NCBI GenBank assembly: GCA_016280345.1
Contig: JAEEGN010000095.1
Span: 1-9,494 of the forward strand
Source of the DNA: Selenomonadaceae bacterium
GTDB taxonomy: Bacteria; Bacillota; Negativicutes; Selenomonadales; Selenomonadaceae
Reading direction: 5' to 3'
DNA length: 9,494 nucleotides
Of the stretch, positions 1 to 6,172 are shown piece by piece; position 1 is the stretch's first letter; each line of letters begins with the position of its first letter. A program made the translations under genes and the position numbers. The notes beneath the pieces are model-generated. The model did not search any database. It had not been told where the DNA came from and worked only from the letters and a program-made list of their open reading frames with translations.

Positions 1-25
1 GGCTCGAAAAGCGCGGGATACGTCT

Positions 26-70
26 GCCCTTTTTTCGTCTATGCACGCAAGGGATGGACGGAAAAAGGGC
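26..70. repeat. 14-bp inverted repeat, possible terminator of an upstream gene
   Basis: The arms 26-39 and 57-70 are complementary over 14 positions with a single G-U wobble, around a 17-nt loop. Each arm has a GCCC/GGGC end and a T- or A-run, so the hairpin reads similarly on both strands, as in bidirectional terminators. The stretch after the right arm (TTTCGTGTCTTT) is only moderately T-rich, so termination is not certain. It lies upstream of the cobalamin promoter and could insulate the operon from a gene left of the window. That role is inferred; the symmetry is seen directly. Confidence 0.5.
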
Positions 71-243
71 TTTCGTGTCTTTGATGGTGCGTTTACGCCA
101 GGATTGTGAATTTACTTTCTATCTGTTCATTGCTATTTCGGAGTTTCGCAAAATCCTCGGGACAGGAATGCGACGTAACCGATATTCCTCATGGAACAAG
201 AAAAAAATATAAAAAAAGGCTTTCAGAAATTTGGATTTCCCTA
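71..243. other. Non-coding leader upstream of the operon promoter
   Basis: No convincing gene is visible here. The stretch is more AT-rich than the operon, with A-tracts around 199-217. The third + frame is open from the left edge to a TAA at 210-212, but its translation shows no recognisable motif and no composition like the downstream genes. A GTG-started frame at 106-357 runs into the riboswitch and is not credible. The tail of an unrecognised upstream gene cannot be excluded, because the window begins inside this region. Confidence 0.5.
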
Positions 244-272
244 TGGTCAGGAGAGCGCGAATGCGCTATAAT
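244..272 (+). promoter_or_regulatory. Sigma-70-type promoter of the cobalamin operon
   Basis: A perfect -10 hexamer TATAAT lies at 267-272. Exactly 17 bases upstream, at 244-249, is TGGTCA, which matches the -35 consensus TTGACA at four of six positions. A transcript would start near 278-281, about ten bases before the first base-paired nucleotide of the riboswitch aptamer at 291. That is the expected placement for a leader-controlled operon. The hexamers and spacing are seen directly; the start site is inferred. Confidence 0.7.
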
Positions 273-290
273 GGAAGCCATGAAAAACCA

Positions 291-441
291 TGAACAGGTG
301 CTGACGCTTAAAAGGGAAGTCCGGAAATGCAATCCCGGCGCGGTCCCGCCACTGTAAAAGGGAGCGTCTGCCGATATGCCACTGGGGAAGCCTGGGAAGG
401 CGGCGGACGTGATGATCTGAGCCAGGAGACCTGCCTGTTCA
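291..441 (+). promoter_or_regulatory. Cobalamin (B12) riboswitch aptamer
   Basis: The conserved blocks occur in the family order: AGGTGCT near 297, AAAAGGGAA at 310-318, CGGTCCCGCCACTGT at 341-355, ATGCCACTGG at 376-385, and the B12 box GAGCCAGGAGACCTGCC at 419-435. The closing P1 stem is an 8-bp pairing of 291-298 with 434-441. A further 8-bp helix joins 366-373 and 401-408 with one G-U pair, consistent with a peripheral arm. The long arm between the last two conserved blocks suggests the adenosylcobalamin-type class, which is an inference. The aptamer sits between the promoter and cbiD, so cobalamin should repress the operon in cis. Confidence 0.95.
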
Positions 442-450
442 GCGACACCG

Positions 451-484
451 GCCTGCATTGGCAGGCGGCCTACGGCTGATAGGC
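451..484 (+). promoter_or_regulatory. Riboswitch switching hairpins: candidate P13 and anti-antiterminator
   Basis: Two adjacent hairpins follow the aptamer. Hairpin one pairs 451-456 (GCCTGC) with 461-466 (GCAGGC) around an ATTG loop. It occupies the place of the P13 arm whose loop kisses loop L5 in cobalamin riboswitches; its loop with closing bases (CATTGG) could pair at five of six positions with CCACTG at 349-354. Hairpin two pairs 468-472 (GCCTA) with 480-484 (TAGGC) around a 7-nt loop and hides the first bases of the antiterminator arm at 481-490. Ligand binding could stabilise this stack and so permit termination. Pairings are seen; the switching role is inferred. Confidence 0.5.
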
Positions 485-527
485 AGAGGGTGCGGCGCTT
501 TTCGGGCGGCTCTCTATCCCTCTGTCT
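481..527 (+). promoter_or_regulatory. Antiterminator helix of the B12 riboswitch
   Basis: Bases 481-490 (AGGCAGAGGG) can pair with 518-527 (CCCTCTGTCT) over ten consecutive positions with one G-U. The 3' strand is also the 5' arm of the terminator hairpin, so the two structures are mutually exclusive. The 5' strand is partly hidden by the alternative hairpin at 468-484. This layout predicts read-through when cobalamin is scarce and termination when it is abundant. The complementarity is direct; the switch direction follows from the known behaviour of B12 riboswitches on biosynthesis operons. Confidence 0.65.
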
Positions 528-552
528 CTGCTGACAGGGGGTTTTTGATTTT
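518..552 (+). terminator. Intrinsic terminator of the riboswitch, overlapping the cbiD ribosome binding site
   Basis: A 9-bp stem pairs 518-526 (CCCTCTGTC) with 533-541 (GACAGGGGG), with one U-G pair and a 6-nt loop. Five T residues follow at 542-546, then GA and TTTT at 549-552. This is a well-formed Rho-independent terminator between a cobalamin aptamer and the first gene. The 3' arm contains AGGGGG, the best Shine-Dalgarno for cbiD, so the folded terminator would also block translation of any read-through transcript. Confidence 0.85.
536..541 (+). promoter_or_regulatory. Shine-Dalgarno that decides the cbiD start
   Basis: AGGGGG at 536-541 is separated by nine bases from the TTG at 551. 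The first in-frame ATG, at 563, has only an AAAAAGG two bases upstream, too close for good use. The in-frame ATG at 458 has no Shine-Dalgarno and lies inside the switching hairpins. The TTG at 551 is therefore preferred. Confidence 0.65.
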
Positions 553-1657
553 GAAAAAGGTGATGCGGAGCGGCTATACGACGGGGGCCTGCATGGCGGC
601 CGGCGTGAAGGCGGGGCTACTCTTCCTGGCGGGCGAGTACTGCGAGAGCGTTTCGCTGACGGCCCTCGACGGGACGCCGCTAGCCATCCCCGTGAAGGAT
701 GTCCGAGCGGTGGAGGGCGGCGCCCGGGCGGAAATCATCAAGGACTCCGGCGACGACCCGGATATCACCAACGGCGTTTCCGTATTCACGACCATCCGCC
801 GCCTGCCAGCGGGAAGCGGCGTCGTGTTCCGGGCCGGGCCGGGCATCGGCCGGGTGACGAAGCCGGGGCTTTCCGTCCCTCCGGGTGAGCCTTCCATTAA
901 CCCCGGGCCGCGGCGTCTCGTGCAGAATGTGGTGGATAGTTTTCCCGGCGAGAGCGGCGATCTGGAGGTCGAGGTCTCGATTCCCGCCGGAGAGACGCTG
1001 GCGAAGCGAACACTGAACCCAATCCTCGGCGTCGTGGGCGGCATCTCGGTCATCGGTACCACCGGCGTCCTTCGGCCCATGTCGGAGGAAGGTTTCAAGA
1101 ATTCCCTGGTCCCCCAGATTGACGTGGCGCAGGCGGCGGGTTACGATACGCTCGTCTTCGTGCCCGGTAAGATTGGGGAAAACATCGCCGTGGCCTGCGG
1201 TCTGCCAGCCGAGGCGGTGGTCCAGACGAGCAACTTCATCGGTTTCATGCTGGAGGCTGCGGCGGAGCGGAAGATCCGCCGGGTACTGTTGCTGGGCCAT
1301 CTGGGTAAACTGGCGAAAATCGCGGCGGGAGTTTTTTACACCCATAACCGCATCGGCGACGGCCGTCTGGAGGCCATGGCGGCCTATGCGGCGGCGGAGG
1401 GACTGCCGCCGGAAGGTGTGCGGCGCATCCTTGACGCAACGACGACAGAGGACGCGATGCCCGTGCTGGAGGAAGCGGGACTTACCCGGGTTTACGGCAT
1501 CCTGGCGACGCGGGCGAGTCAGCGGGCTGAGCGATATGTATTCGGCGATATGAAGATTGGCGTCGTGATGGCGACGCTCAAGGGCGAGATTCTGGGAATG
1601 GACGGGAACGCCCGCGAGATAGGAAGGGATTTTCATTGGAACATCGAATCATCGTAG
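551..1657 (+). CDS. cbiD: Cobalt-precorrin-5B (C1)-methyltransferase CbiD
   Basis: CbiD transfers a methyl group from S-adenosylmethionine to C1 of cobalt-precorrin-5B, giving cobalt-precorrin-6A in the cytoplasm. It is the anaerobic-pathway replacement for CobF and does not belong to the usual tetrapyrrole methylase fold. With the TTG start the protein is 368 residues, normal for the family, and begins MKKVMRSGYTTGAC, close to the family's N-terminal motif. Other family motifs are KDSGDDPDIT at 64-73, RVTKPGL near 101-107, GEPSINP at 112-118, GGISVIGTTGVLRPMS at 163-178, GHLGKLAKIAAG at 249-260 and THNR at 264-267. The longer reading from ATG 458 would add 31 residues translated from the terminator region and is unlikely. 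It is the first gene after the riboswitch and overlaps cbiE by 22 bases. The family is certain; the start is probable. Confidence 0.96.
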   Translation: MKKVMRSGYTTGACMAAGVKAGLLFLAGEYCESVSLTALDGTPLAIPVKDVRAVEGGARAEIIKDSGDDPDITNGVSVFTTIRRLPAGSGVVFRAGPGIGRVTKPGLSVPPGEPSINPGPRRLVQNVVDSFPGESGDLEVEVSIPAGETLAKRTLNPILGVVGGISVIGTTGVLRPMSEEGFKNSLVPQIDVAQAAGYDTLVFVPGKIGENIAVACGLPAEAVVQTSNFIGFMLEAAAERKIRRVLLLGHLGKLAKIAAGVFYTHNRIGDGRLEAMAAYAAAEGLPPEGVRRILDATTTEDAMPVLEEAGLTRVYGILATRASQRAERYVFGDMKIGVVMATLKGEILGMDGNAREIGRDFHWNIESS

Positions 1658-2262
1658 CCGGCATTGGGCCGGGCAATCCCGCCTATGTCCTGCCGGCGGC
1701 TGCTCAGGCCATCCGGGAAGCCGCCGTCCTGGTGGGTGGGGCGCGAGCCCTGGCGGACTTTGCCCGTCCGGGCCAGCGGACCATGACGATCCGGGGTGAT
1801 ATCCCGGCGGTCATGACTTTCATCCGCGAGACGCTGGCGCAGGATGACGTGGTGGCGATGGTGTCGGGCGATCCCGGATACTATTCGCTGTTGGACGCGT
1901 TACGACGGGAGTTCCCGCCGGAAATCCTGACTGTGATTCCCGGTGTCAGTTCGGTCCAGTTCGCGTTTGCCCGGTTGGCCCTGCCCTGGCACGACGCGTC
2001 TCTACTGAGTTTTCACGGACGGCAACCGTCAGCGTCGGAACTAACCTATCAGCCGGGACGCCTGCTGGGGATGCTGACCGATACGAAATACAACTCGCGG
2101 ACCATCGCAGCCCTTCTTATGAATCAGGGCTGGCCAAGGGAAACAAGCGTCGCCGTCTGTTCACGTCTTTCTTACGAGGATGAGGCAATCTGGCGAACAA
2201 CGCTGAGCGAGGCCGCTCAGGCCGAAGCGAGAATGAACTGCGTAATGGTGGTGACAGGATAA
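1636..2262 (+). CDS. cbiE: Cobalt-precorrin-7 (C5)-methyltransferase CbiE
   Basis: CbiE methylates C5 of cobalt-precorrin-7 using S-adenosylmethionine, giving cobalt-precorrin-8. The 208-residue protein is a complete single-domain tetrapyrrole methylase: GIGPGN at 9-14, VSGDPGYYSLL at 76-86, the PGVSSVQ segment near 102-108, then LPWHDA at 116-121 and SFHGR at 125-129, which are typical of the CbiE/CobL N-terminal group. The start is TTG at 1636, preceded by AGGAAGGGA at 1621-1629 with good spacing, inside the end of cbiD, so translation is probably coupled. In many organisms CbiE and CbiT are fused (CobL-like); here they are separate proteins but abut with no intervening base. Confidence 0.95.
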   Translation: MEHRIIVAGIGPGNPAYVLPAAAQAIREAAVLVGGARALADFARPGQRTMTIRGDIPAVMTFIRETLAQDDVVAMVSGDPGYYSLLDALRREFPPEILTVIPGVSSVQFAFARLALPWHDASLLSFHGRQPSASELTYQPGRLLGMLTDTKYNSRTIAALLMNQGWPRETSVAVCSRLSYEDEAIWRTTLSEAAQAEARMNCVMVVTG

Positions 2263-2841
2263 ATGGCGTTGATAGGGATAGAAGACGAAGCATTCATCCG
2301 CAGCGACGTCCCGATGACCAAGCAGGAAATCCGCGTGCTTACACTGGTGAAAGCCCGAATACTGCCCGGCGATATCGTCTGGGATATTGGGGCCGGGACG
2401 GGGTCGATATCCGTAGAAGCAGCGCGGTTGGCCACTAAGGGCCACGTCTATGCCGTGGAGCGGAATCCGGAGGGCATCCGGCTGATCCGGGCGAACGCGG
2501 AGAAGTTCGCGGTGACGAACCTGACCGCAATCGAGAGCGAAGCCCCTGAAGGGCTGGACGTTCTCCCGGCACCGGACGCCGTCATCATCGGCGGCAGCGG
2601 CCGCCGGCTGGATCCGGTGCTGGATATCATCGCGGCGCGGCTCAAAACCGGCGGTCGGGTGATTCTCAACTGCATCACCATCCAGACACTGGCGTCCTGT
2701 CTCGCGTATATGCGGGCCCATAAGGACATCTTCCACTACGAAGCGATACAGGTTCAGATCAGTCGCCTGGAAGCGGTTGGTCCCTACGATATGGCCCGGG
2801 CGCTGAACCCGATTCATATCGTGACCTGTTGGAAAAATTAA
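2263..2841 (+). CDS. cbiT: Cobalt-precorrin-6B (C15)-methyltransferase, decarboxylating, CbiT
   Basis: CbiT methylates C15 of cobalt-precorrin-6B and removes the carboxyl group of the C12 acetate side chain, giving cobalt-precorrin-7, the substrate of CbiE. The 192-residue protein opens with the family's GIEDEAFIRSDVPMTKQEIR stretch at 5-24, followed by a Rossmann-type S-adenosylmethionine site, WDIGAGTGSISVE at 40-52, then VYAVERN and an IIGGSG segment near 108-113. Its fold class differs from the other methylases in this operon. The ATG follows the cbiE stop directly, and an ACAGGA just upstream, within cbiE, serves as a modest ribosome binding site. This arrangement looks like a split version of a cbiET fusion. 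Confidence 0.95.
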   Translation: MALIGIEDEAFIRSDVPMTKQEIRVLTLVKARILPGDIVWDIGAGTGSISVEAARLATKGHVYAVERNPEGIRLIRANAEKFAVTNLTAIESEAPEGLDVLPAPDAVIIGGSGRRLDPVLDIIAARLKTGGRVILNCITIQTLASCLAYMRAHKDIFHYEAIQVQISRLEAVGPYDMARALNPIHIVTCWKN

Positions 2842-2857
2842 CCCAGGAGGCACTTTT

Positions 2858-3616
2858 ATGCAGGTATATATCGTCGGCGCCGGGCCGGGAGACCCGGAGC
2901 TCATCACCGTCCGAGGTCAGAAACTGCTCAAGAAAGCGGACGTCATCATCTACGCCGGTTCGCTGGTGAATCCGGCCATCCTCAACGTTGCGAAGGCCGG
3001 GGCGGAAATATTCAACTCGGCGTCCATGACGCTGCCGGAGGTCATCGCGAAAATCGACGAGTCGGTGAAGGCGGGCAAGACCGTCGTACGCCTCCATACC
3101 GGAGACCCGGCCATTTACGGCGCTATCCAGGAGCAAATGGACGAGCTGAAAAAACGGGACATCGAGTTCGAAGTCGTGCCGGGCGTCAGTTCCTTCCTGG
3201 CAACAGCAGCAGCGCTAAAGCAGGAATACACGCTGCCGGACATTTCCCAGACCGTCATCATCACCCGAAGTGAAGGCCGCACGCCGGTTCCTGACCGGGA
3301 AAGCCTGCGGAGCCTGGCGGCGCACCGGGCAACGATGTGCATCTTCCTCAGCGTTCACATGATGCGGGAGGTCGTGGAGGAACTCACCGCCGGCGGCTAC
3401 GAGCCGTCCACGCCCATCGCCATCGTGCACAAGGCGTCCTGGCCGGAGCAGAAAATCATCCGGGCGACGCTGGAAACGATTGCTGACAAGGTGCAGGAGG
3501 AAGGCATTTCCCGTACGGCTATGATCGTGGTCGGGGATTGCCTCGATACCGATTACTCGCTGTCACGGCTTTACGCCCCCGAGTTCAGCCACATGTTCCG
3601 CAAGGCCTCGACATGA
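2858..3616 (+). CDS. cbiF: Cobalt-precorrin-4 (C11)-methyltransferase CbiF
   Basis: CbiF (CobM homologue) methylates C11 of cobalt-precorrin-4, giving cobalt-precorrin-5A. The 252-residue protein is a full-length class III tetrapyrrole methylase with VGAGPGDPELITVRG at 6-20, YAGSLV at 32-37, RLHTGDPAIYGA at 78-89, VVPGVSSFLATAAAL at 106-120, TLPDISQTVIITR at 125-137 and ASWPEQKI at 193-200. The YAGSLV and TLPDISQT segments separate CbiF from the related CbiL and CbiH. A strong AGGAGG at 2845-2850 lies seven bases before the ATG, the best ribosome binding site so far in the operon. The 16-base gap after cbiT is the longest between genes here. The stop overlaps the cbiG start in an ATGA. Confidence 0.97.
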   Translation: MQVYIVGAGPGDPELITVRGQKLLKKADVIIYAGSLVNPAILNVAKAGAEIFNSASMTLPEVIAKIDESVKAGKTVVRLHTGDPAIYGAIQEQMDELKKRDIEFEVVPGVSSFLATAAALKQEYTLPDISQTVIITRSEGRTPVPDRESLRSLAAHRATMCIFLSVHMMREVVEELTAGGYEPSTPIAIVHKASWPEQKIIRATLETIADKVQEEGISRTAMIVVGDCLDTDYSLSRLYAPEFSHMFRKAST

Positions 3617-4671
3617 GATGCGCGGTCTTCACCGCGACGATACCCGGCGTGGAACTGGCCGGCCGTCTGCAGGCATCGCTTGCGGATTCGGTGGATATCT
3701 TCGTCAAGGAAGGCCGTCCGGCACCGGATACCGTCCGGCGTTACGAAAACCTCAGCGAAACGGTCAGGGCAGAATTTCCCCGCTATGACGCTCTGATTTT
3801 CCTGATGGCAACCGGCATCGCCGTGCGGATGATTGCTCCCTGCCTCCGGGGAAAGCTCACCGATCCCGCGGTCATTACCGTGGATGAGCAGGCGCGCTTC
3901 GCCATCAGCCTGCTTTCCGGCCATGTGGGCGGCGCCAACGACCTGACCCAGCGGGTTTCGGATATCCTGGGCGCGATTCCGGTCATCACTACGGCCACCG
4001 ACGCCCGCCAGATCACGGCGCCCGATGCCATCGCGTCGGAACTGGGTCTCCGTCCCTGGCCGAAACCCCAGATACAAGTGCTGAACACCGCTTTGCTGGA
4101 AGGGCGGCCGGTCCGTTGGTATCTGGACCCGGAGATGAAACGCGCTGCTTTTTACCGGCAGGTCTTGTCGGAAAAGGGCATCGATTTTGCTGAAGCGCCA
4201 ACAGCGAAAGTAGCCGCCAGCCATGAATTGGCGGCGTTACTCACTGACAGCACACCGCCGGAACGCGACGGACTTTTAGTGCTCTTGCCACGGTGGCTGA
4301 TCGCGGGCATTGGCTGCCGGCGCGGCACGCCGGCCGACACTATCCGCGAAGCGCTGACGGACGCCTGTCACCGCATTGGGCAGGAAACCGCGGCGGTTTC
4401 CCTGATTGCCAGCGCCGTCGTAAAAAAGGACGAAGCCGGCCTGCTGACGCTAGCAAAGGAGCTGGGTGTCGAGACGCGCTTTTTTGGACCGGAAGCACTA
4501 CAGGAAACGATTGAGAAGTATCATCTGGCGGAATCGGAATTCGTCAAGCGGCAAATCGGCGCCGGGAACGTTTCGGAAGCAGCGGCGCTGTGCGCGGCGG
4601 GACAGGGAAGAACCGCCCTTCCCAAGACAAAATACGCGAAAGTGACGGTGGCTTTGGTATGGGAAAGATAA
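3613..4671 (+). CDS. cbiG: Cobalt-precorrin-5A hydrolase CbiG
   Basis: CbiG opens the delta-lactone of cobalt-precorrin-5A and releases the two-carbon fragment as acetaldehyde, yielding cobalt-precorrin-5B for CbiD. It is specific to the anaerobic pathway. From the ATG at 3613, which shares ATGA with the cbiF stop, the protein has 352 residues. An upstream ATG at 3538 lies inside cbiF and gives an N-terminus unlike the family. The N-terminal domain carries LMATGIAVRMIAP near 64-76 and LSGHVGGAN at 101-109. A variable middle follows, then the CobE/CbiG C-terminal domain begins at AGIGCRRGTP, 231-240, and includes GAGNVSEAAAL at 316-326. The ribosome binding site is weak (AAGG at 3602-3605), so translation is probably coupled to cbiF. 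Confidence 0.95.
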   Translation: MRCAVFTATIPGVELAGRLQASLADSVDIFVKEGRPAPDTVRRYENLSETVRAEFPRYDALIFLMATGIAVRMIAPCLRGKLTDPAVITVDEQARFAISLLSGHVGGANDLTQRVSDILGAIPVITTATDARQITAPDAIASELGLRPWPKPQIQVLNTALLEGRPVRWYLDPEMKRAAFYRQVLSEKGIDFAEAPTAKVAASHELAALLTDSTPPERDGLLVLLPRWLIAGIGCRRGTPADTIREALTDACHRIGQETAAVSLIASAVVKKDEAGLLTLAKELGVETRFFGPEALQETIEKYHLAESEFVKRQIGAGNVSEAAALCAAGQGRTALPKTKYAKVTVALVWER

Positions 4672-5396
4672 CGGTAATCGGGCTCGGCCCTGGCAGCATG
4701 GACGAAATGACCCCAAAGGCCTTGCGGGCCATTGAGGAGGCGGAGGTAGTCGCCGGCTACACGCCCTACATCAAGCTCATCGAGCCCCTCATCAAGGACA
4801 AAGAGGTCATTGGCACCGGCATGATGCAGGAGGTGGAACGTTGCCGTCTGGCAGTGAAATCCGCCGCCGAAGGACACAATACCATCATGGTCTCCAGCGG
4901 TGACTCCGGCGTTTACGGCATGGCCGGCCTGGTGCTGGAAATCGCCGGACAATACGAACCGGCCGAGCGCCCTGAGGTCGTAATCGTAGCCGGTCTTTCC
5001 GCGGTGAACGCGGCAGCTTCTGTCCTCGGCGCGCCCCTCATGCACGACTTCGCCGTCATCAGTCTCAGTGACCGGTTGACGCCCTGGGAACTCATCAAAA
5101 AACGAGCGGCTTTGGCGGCACAGGGTGATTTCGTCATCGCCCTTTACAACCCCAAGAGCAAATCTCGGGTGAAGCACATTGACGAGATTCATGATATCCT
5201 CTTGCAATACAAGTCGCCGGAAACACCGGTGGGCATTGTGAAAAGCGCCTCCCGGCCGGACGAGCAGAAGATCCTGTCGAATCTCCGGGACTTCAACCAG
5301 GAGGACATTGATATGTTCTCCATGGTCATCATCGGCAACAGCCGCACCTATATCAAGGATGGCTGGATGGTTACGCCGCGGGGATACCGTCTATGA
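4659..5396 (+). CDS. cbiH: Cobalt-factor III (C17)-methyltransferase, ring-contracting, CbiH
   Basis: CbiH (CobJ homologue) methylates C17 and drives contraction of the macrocycle, converting cobalt-factor III to cobalt-precorrin-4; it is the earliest pathway step encoded here. The 245-residue protein shows VIGLGPGSMDEMT at 6-18, GYTPYI at 33-38, VSSGDSGVYGMAG at 78-90, GLSAVNAAASVLGAPLMHDF at 112-131, LSDRLTPW at 136-143 and LYNPKSKSR at 162-170, all CbiH-type. The loop usually starting PG reads AG at 111-112, a small change. The start is ATG 4659, overlapping the end of cbiG by 13 bases; an earlier ATG-type start at 4590 would add 23 residues translated from within cbiG and precede the glycine-rich loop abnormally. 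Its ribosome binding site is weak, which suggests coupling. Confidence 0.95.
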   Translation: MGKITVIGLGPGSMDEMTPKALRAIEEAEVVAGYTPYIKLIEPLIKDKEVIGTGMMQEVERCRLAVKSAAEGHNTIMVSSGDSGVYGMAGLVLEIAGQYEPAERPEVVIVAGLSAVNAAASVLGAPLMHDFAVISLSDRLTPWELIKKRAALAAQGDFVIALYNPKSKSRVKHIDEIHDILLQYKSPETPVGIVKSASRPDEQKILSNLRDFNQEDIDMFSMVIIGNSRTYIKDGWMVTPRGYRL

Positions 5397-6163
5397 TTTT
5401 TCTGGCAGCGGGGACCCAGGACGGGCGCGAGTTGGCCGGTGTCCTGCTGGCAGCGGGCTATGAGGTGACCGCCTCGGTAGTCAGCCGCTATGGCGAGGAG
5501 TTGCTGGCGAAGTACCCGGGACTCCACGTCAACGACCAGCCGCTGGATGAGGACGGACTGACCTCTTATCTGCAACAAAACAAGATTCGGCTTTTCGTGG
5601 ATGCGAGTCACCCGTACGCCGCCAACGTCTCGAAGAACGCGATGAACGCCTGCCGCCGGCTCTCCCTGCCCTACATCCGTTACGAACGCCAGAGTGTCCC
5701 GGTGGAATACGAGCGGACCTTCCGGGTGGAGAGCTACGAAGAAGCAGCTGAAAAGGCCGCCGAACTTGGCCAGAACGTATTCCTGACAACCGGCAGCCGA
5801 AACGTGAAAGCTTTCACGGAGTCGCCCAATATGACGGGCCACACGGTCACGGCCCGTGTTCTGCCCACGGCAGAGGTCATTGCCGAAATGACATCACTGG
5901 GATTGACGCCGAAGAATATTGTAGCGATGCAAGGTCCCTTTTCCACTGAGCTCAACGTCGCGCTTTACCGCCAGTACGGGGCGGACGTCGTGGTGACGAA
6001 GAACAGCGGTGCGCTGGGAGGCACCGATACGAAACTGGAAGCCGCCCGCGCCCTGGGCCTTCCGGTCGTGCTCATCGACCGACCGAAGGTACGGTACGAC
6101 GCAATGGCGGAATCATTCGACGAAGTTTTAGAGTTTGTGGCAAAGCATCTGCCGCAGAAATGA
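5393..6163 (+). CDS. cbiJ: Cobalt-precorrin-6A reductase CbiJ
   Basis: CbiJ (CobK homologue) uses a reduced pyridine nucleotide to reduce cobalt-precorrin-6A to cobalt-precorrin-6B, linking CbiD to CbiT. The 256-residue protein has an N-terminal AAGTQDGREL nucleotide-binding-like start at 5-14, DASHPYA at 70-76, YIRYERQ at 94-100, TTGSRNVKAF near 132-141, AMQGPFSTELN at 178-188 and TKNSGALGGTDTKLEAA near 202-218, followed by DRP. These match the CobK/CbiJ family throughout. The family more often reads D-A-T-H-P-Y-A, so serine here is a conservative change. The ATG shares ATGA with the cbiH stop, and GGGG at 5380-5383 nine bases upstream can act as ribosome binding site. Confidence 0.95.
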   Translation: MIFLAAGTQDGRELAGVLLAAGYEVTASVVSRYGEELLAKYPGLHVNDQPLDEDGLTSYLQQNKIRLFVDASHPYAANVSKNAMNACRRLSLPYIRYERQSVPVEYERTFRVESYEEAAEKAAELGQNVFLTTGSRNVKAFTESPNMTGHTVTARVLPTAEVIAEMTSLGLTPKNIVAMQGPFSTELNVALYRQYGADVVVTKNSGALGGTDTKLEAARALGLPVVLIDRPKVRYDAMAESFDEVLEFVAKHLPQK

Positions 6164-6172
6164 GGGAAAGAC

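Noticed and set aside
1..212. Third + frame open from the left edge to TAA 210-212 as the tail of an upstream gene.
   Set aside because: No recognisable motif, AT-rich composition unlike the operon, and it spans the inverted repeat; support is too thin to call a gene, although a gene end further left cannot be excluded.
106..357. GTG-started 83-codon frame overlapping the leader and riboswitch.
   Set aside because: It crosses the promoter and the conserved aptamer blocks, whose sequence is fixed by RNA structure, and the translation resembles no family I know.
458..550. N-terminal extension of cbiD from ATG 458.
   Set aside because: It would translate the switching hairpins and terminator; it has no Shine-Dalgarno, and the family N-terminal motif begins right after TTG 551.
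680..1636. 318-codon open frame on the - strand opposite cbiD.
   Set aside because: GC-rich coding DNA often leaves long antisense frames open. The + strand here encodes CbiD with all its motifs, and the antisense product matches nothing recognisable.
2880..2902. GC-rich hairpin (CCGGG-AGA-CCCGG) near the start of cbiF.
   Set aside because: It is explained by codons for the conserved GAGPGDPE motif, and no T-run follows.
3538..3612. Longer CbiG start at 3538 within cbiF.
   Set aside because: The ATGA junction at 3613 gives the family-like N-terminus; the extension is an out-of-frame reading of cbiF.
4590..4658. Longer CbiH start at 4590.
   Set aside because: The extra 23 residues come from within cbiG and would place a charged tail before the glycine-rich loop that normally begins within the first ten residues.
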